From Candidatus Aminicenantota bacterium (GTDB lineage Bacteria; Acidobacteriota; Aminicenantia; Aminicenantales; Aminicenantaceae): a DNA stretch of 64,000 nucleotides. Position numbers and translations under genes: made by a program. The DNA is taken from contig JAFGMO010000091.1 of NCBI GenBank assembly GCA_016927475.1, forward strand, positions 92,360 through 156,359, given 5' to 3'. Below, one piece after another: positions 59,859 to 64,000 of the stretch (positions are counted from its first letter, which is position 1; each line of letters begins with the position of its first letter). Below the pieces are notes generated by a model. It was not told where the DNA came from, did no database searches, and saw only the letters and a list, made by a program, of their open reading frames with translations.

Positions 59859-60853
59859 TGGTTGTTTTGGGATGGACATTTTTGGCCCTGGCGGCATGGG
59901 TTTCCCGGAAGATGTCCGCCGTGATCGTCATCAACGGGTCGCATCCTTTCGAGGCTATGCTGATCGGGATTTTTATCGGAGCCTTGGCCAGGAATACGGG
60001 ACTTTTCCCCAAAAAATTCGAGCCTTACTTAAAAAAATTTGAAACTCCTCTTCTCTGGGGAATTATGTTCCTGGGAGCGGGTTTTTCCATCAAGCTGGCC
60101 GGTGAGCTTCCCCTCAGCCTGGTCGTCATTTTTACCACCATGGCCTTGGGTTTTTTCTTCATCTTTTTTTTAGGAAAAAAATTAGGTTTGCCAGACAAGC
60201 TCTGCGCTCTTCTGGCCGTCGGAACCACCATATGCGGCGGGAGTGCCATCGCCGTCACGTCTCCTCTCATCAAGGCCAGGGAAGAAGAAACCAGTTATTC
60301 GGTCAGCACCATCGTTATCGCCGCCTTTTTCCTGGTGGTATTTCTCCCATTCGTGGGCCATGCTCTCGGATTGAGCCAGACGGCTTTCGGGATATGGGCG
60401 GGAACCGCCGTCCATAATACGCCCCAGACAATCGGTGCGGGATATATTTTTGGGGAGAAAGCCGGCCAGGTGGCTACAATCGTTAAATTGACGCGGAATA
60501 TGTTCATGATTCTGGCCGCCGTGCTCATTTCGCTCTGGTTCGGCGCTAAGGAAGCGGGAGAAAAGCGTTTGGGCAAAAAAGCCTTGATTAAGGCGTTTCC
60601 CTGGGTGCTTTTCGGATATATCGCTATGGCAGTGTTCGCCGTAAAAGGATTTTTTTCCCCGGATGGCATCCATTTTTTCAAAAGCGCCGGAAAATTTCTG
60701 ATCCTTATGGGGATGGTCGGGATCGGATTCGGCACGAATTTTCGGGAAATAAAAAAATTAGGTTTCCGCCCCCTGATAACCGGCTTCATCGGAGCCGTCG
60801 TGGTGACGGGTGTTAGTTTGCTGTTGGTATGGCTTCTTAGATTTACGGGTTAA
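59858..60853 (+). CDS. YeiH/UPF0324-family membrane transporter
   Basis: A protein of 331 residues with about nine or ten helices and the family motifs GTTICGGSAIAV, GTAVHNTPQTIGAGY and LMGMVGIGFGTNFREI. YeiH-like proteins are annotated as putative sulfate exporters. Start-stop overlap (TAATG) with comA suggests that it carries sulfolactate or sulfite; this is inference. It is convergent with the aminotransferase gene. Confidence 0.82.
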   Translation: MVVLGWTFLALAAWVSRKMSAVIVINGSHPFEAMLIGIFIGALARNTGLFPKKFEPYLKKFETPLLWGIMFLGAGFSIKLAGELPLSLVVIFTTMALGFFFIFFLGKKLGLPDKLCALLAVGTTICGGSAIAVTSPLIKAREEETSYSVSTIVIAAFFLVVFLPFVGHALGLSQTAFGIWAGTAVHNTPQTIGAGYIFGEKAGQVATIVKLTRNMFMILAAVLISLWFGAKEAGEKRLGKKALIKAFPWVLFGYIAMAVFAVKGFFSPDGIHFFKSAGKFLILMGMVGIGFGTNFREIKKLGFRPLITGFIGAVVVTGVSLLLVWLLRFTG

Positions 60854-60903
60854 CTTTTATTTCCTTTTCTCCGCCTTTATCCTTTCTTGAAGTTATGTAG
60901 ATT

Positions 60904-62067
<1,164 letters not shown>

Positions 62068-62174
62068 GTCAGACTCCTAATAAAAATATTTAGGCACTTT
62101 CCATCATACTCATATGGGAGGGGAAATCAAATGATTCCCGAACAGATTCATTTTTCTTTTGGATTGAAAAACGG

Positions 62175-62213
62175 ATATTTTCTAATGATATTTTCTAATG
62201 ATATTTTCTAATG
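62175..62213. repeat. Exact 13-bp tandem repeat, three units
   Basis: ATATTTTCTAATG occurs three times without gaps, about 80 bases before the glycosyltransferase start, in the 224-base gap 62068-62291. The unit has no hairpin. Confidence 0.85.
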
Positions 62214-62291
62214 ATTGCAAATAATGTTGACTGTTGTTACATTAAGGGAGGTTTTTTCGGGAATAAAGAAATTTTAAGAAGATGTGAATAG

Positions 62292-63185
62292 ATGTCTGAT
62301 TGTTTGGTTAGTTATATCATTATCACGCGGAACCGTTTCGATAAATGTCTTAAAGTACTCCGGAATGTGTTTTCCCAGGACTGGCCGGCCAAAAATATTG
62401 TTCTCATCGATGACGATTCATCTTGTCCCCTTTCTGAGCATGTTGAGCGGAAGTACCCGGAAGTGACCTTGGTCAAAAATAAGAAGCGCCTGGGCATTCC
62501 CGAATCGCGCAATGTGGGAATACAAAAAGCCTCGGGGGATGTCCTCATTTTCATCGATGATGATGCCCTTTTCATCGAGAAATATTCCACAGCAGAGATA
62601 GTCAGGATTTTCAAGGAAAATCCAAAAGCGGGGATTCTTTCCTTGGCTGTTCTGGATATGGGTTCGGGAGACTACGGCCGCAAGGAGATTCCGCGGAAGG
62701 ATAAAAAAGTTCCGGATGATCTTTCTGAAATCGCCTACTTTACCGGAACAGGATTTGCGATAAAGCGGGATATATTAGAAAAGACGGGCATTTTTGACGG
62801 AACATTTTTTGCGGCCAATGAAGAACTGGATCTTTCCTACAGGGTTCTGAAGGCAGGATATCATATTTATTATCTGAAAAAGGTTAAAGTTCTTCATGAT
62901 TCCACTCCGGAAAATACATTAAAATGGTTTGAGCCGTATTATACCTTTAGAAACAGAGTGATCGTCGCTCTCAGATATCTTCCTTTTCCTTACCATGTTC
63001 TTCATATCATATTCTGGACATTTCATAGTTTTTCAAAAGCTGTTTATGGAAAAAAATGGAATGAGTTCTGGCGGGCTTTGAAAGACGTGTATCCTATGTG
63101 GAAAAGAGATCCACTCAAGAGGTATCCTATGGATCGCAACCTTGTCAAAAAGATCAAATCTTTATCGGGACGTATTCTTTATTGA
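62292..63185 (+). CDS. Family 2 glycosyltransferase
   Basis: A 297-residue GT-A enzyme with YIIITRNRFDKCLKVL, IDDDSSCPL, SRNVGIQKASGDVLIFIDDDA (DDD metal site near residue 93) and a later FFAANEELDLSYRVLKAG, the usual ED acceptor motif. A hydrophobic C-terminal segment (FPYHVLHIIFWTFHSF) may tether it to the membrane. The donor and acceptor are unknown. It resembles rhamnosyl- or mycofactocin-type enzymes of surface glycan clusters and is followed by another GT2 gene. Confidence 0.85.
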   Translation: MSDCLVSYIIITRNRFDKCLKVLRNVFSQDWPAKNIVLIDDDSSCPLSEHVERKYPEVTLVKNKKRLGIPESRNVGIQKASGDVLIFIDDDALFIEKYSTAEIVRIFKENPKAGILSLAVLDMGSGDYGRKEIPRKDKKVPDDLSEIAYFTGTGFAIKRDILEKTGIFDGTFFAANEELDLSYRVLKAGYHIYYLKKVKVLHDSTPENTLKWFEPYYTFRNRVIVALRYLPFPYHVLHIIFWTFHSFSKAVYGKKWNEFWRALKDVYPMWKRDPLKRYPMDRNLVKKIKSLSGRILY

Positions 63186-63193
63186 TAATTCTA

Positions 63194-63267
63194 GCCAACA
63201 TTATTCATAAATTTGGCCGACAACAACAGATAATTTCAATAATTGGCTCGTGAATAATACAGGCTGG
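63194..63267 (-). repeat. Core-deleted copy of the structured intergenic element
   Basis: The left part (CATTATTCATAAATTTGGCC, then GACAACAACAGATAAT) is the right arm of the long-loop type in reverse. It joins directly to GGCTCGTGAATAATACAGG, the left end in reverse. The core is missing while both ends remain (TTATTCA and TGAATAA pair). Confidence 0.75.
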
Positions 63268-63291
63268 TTAACAAAACCTAGGAAAAAAGCG

Positions 63292-63930
63292 ATGACTGAT
63301 ATCATCTTCAGTGTGGTTATTCCTGTTCTCAACAGGGAATTCGATATAAGCGAATGTATAGAATCTTTGCTCAATCAAAACTTTCCTGCATCGAAATTTG
63401 AGGTCATTTTGGTTGACAACGGTTCCACGGACAATACCCTGAAGATAATAAAAAAATTTCCTGTAAAATGTGTTTCAGAAAAAAAGAAAGGGCCGGCGGC
63501 GGCGCGAAATACCGGGGCCCGTTATGCCCGCGGCGCATATCTTGCTTTTATGGATTCCGACTGCACAGCGGAAGCATCCTGGCTTAGCGCTTTTGGCCGG
63601 TTTGTGAAGGAGCGGGAGGTATGGCTGGCGGGTGGGGTAACCATAGGTTACAGCACGGACAGTGCCCTTCAGAGGTTTTTGGCGGTGGAGGAAGGACCGG
63701 TGAAGATCAAATACAATCTTTACCGTAAGAATTTTATTTCCTCACACAACATGATCATAAAGAAGGACCTTTTTAATGAAATTGGGGGATTCAAAGAAGA
63801 ATTCATTGCGGGGGAAGACCTGGATATTTGCTGGCGTGCGGAGAGGAAAGATAAAAAAATAGAGTTATGCTCAAAAGCTATTATACACCATAAGTACAAA
63901 AAAAGCATCAACCCGAATCGAATCATGTAA
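63292..63930 (+). CDS. Family 2 glycosyltransferase, short form
   Basis: A 212-residue protein from the ATG at 63292; a longer reading from 63250 starts inside the repeat. It has the GT2 opening FSVVIPVLNREFDI, LVDNGSTDN, the DSDC metal site near residue 90 and FIAGEDLDICWRA. The usual C-terminal domain of 60-100 residues is missing because the frame stops after NPNRIM, with no continuation in that frame. It may be a natural short form or a truncation. Only 70 bases of the window remain and no gene is seen in them. Confidence 0.75.
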   Translation: MTDIIFSVVIPVLNREFDISECIESLLNQNFPASKFEVILVDNGSTDNTLKIIKKFPVKCVSEKKKGPAAARNTGARYARGAYLAFMDSDCTAEASWLSAFGRFVKEREVWLAGGVTIGYSTDSALQRFLAVEEGPVKIKYNLYRKNFISSHNMIIKKDLFNEIGGFKEEFIAGEDLDICWRAERKDKKIELCSKAIIHHKYKKSINPNRIM

Positions 63931-64000
63931 AATCTAACTTTAGGTGATTGATCTTGTCAAATAAGAATCTAACCGTAAGAGAGGAGGAAATAGGTCATAA

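Overview
This is a bacterial window that looks chromosomal and most resembles Acidobacteriota or Candidatus Aminicenantes. That placement is inference from gene content: a VWFA-related protein of the acidobacterial type, a PadR regulator next to an ADOP-type FtsX permease, sortilin/BNR repeat proteins, M14, M24, S9 and S33 peptidases, and many secreted beta-sandwich and TPR proteins. Signal peptides, lipoproteins and a TonB-type domain point to a diderm. No rRNA, tRNA, CRISPR array, phage module or transposase gene was recognised.

Layout. 1-5 kb: secreted proteins (UnbV/ASPIC tail, BNR plus four BACON-like domains, VWFA). 5.3-10.4 kb: small regulators (ArsR, PilZ), two PLP enzymes and a Cdd1-like HhH protein. 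12.6-16.6 kb, minus strand: a cyclic-amide (hydantoin/allantoin-like) operon of amidohydrolase, Na+/amino-acid symporter, unknown protein and racemase. 17-24 kb: a metzincin-TPR protein, a Ser/Thr kinase-TPR protein and a glycosyltransferase. 24-32 kb: a peptide-degradation operon (M14 pseudoenzyme, M14 enzyme, sortilin/BNR protein, M24 peptidase) ending in a relic of an SLC13-type permease. 32.6-35.6 kb: a sulfur module (MBL/rhodanese protein and two YeeE/YedE proteins). 35.6-39.9 kb: a decaying PqqD/HPrK-like/nucleotidyltransferase cassette beside a polysaccharide ligase. 40-42.8 kb: ECF sigma, putative anti-sigma and a TonB-domain protein. 43-57 kb: oligopeptidase, epimerase, a YtrA-type ABC operon, a PadR-controlled FtsX permease, a TPR protein and an S33 hydrolase. 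57-62 kb: a FadR-like regulator, an HPrK-like ATPase, ComA (phosphosulfolactate synthase), a YeiH-type exporter and an aminotransferase. 62-64 kb: two glycosyltransferases.

The most unusual content lies between genes. A family of roughly 180-270 bp elements occurs as five full copies plus several fragments. Each full copy has an outer stem that encloses a long interrupted hairpin and a second AT-rich hairpin. All three stems keep pairing through compensatory and G-U changes, so the folded form, probably RNA, seems to be what is conserved. Four of the five full copies lie between co-directional genes in the direction of transcription. The second notable point is the cassette at 35.6-37.9 kb, where two genes carry four in-frame stop codons with no frameshift.
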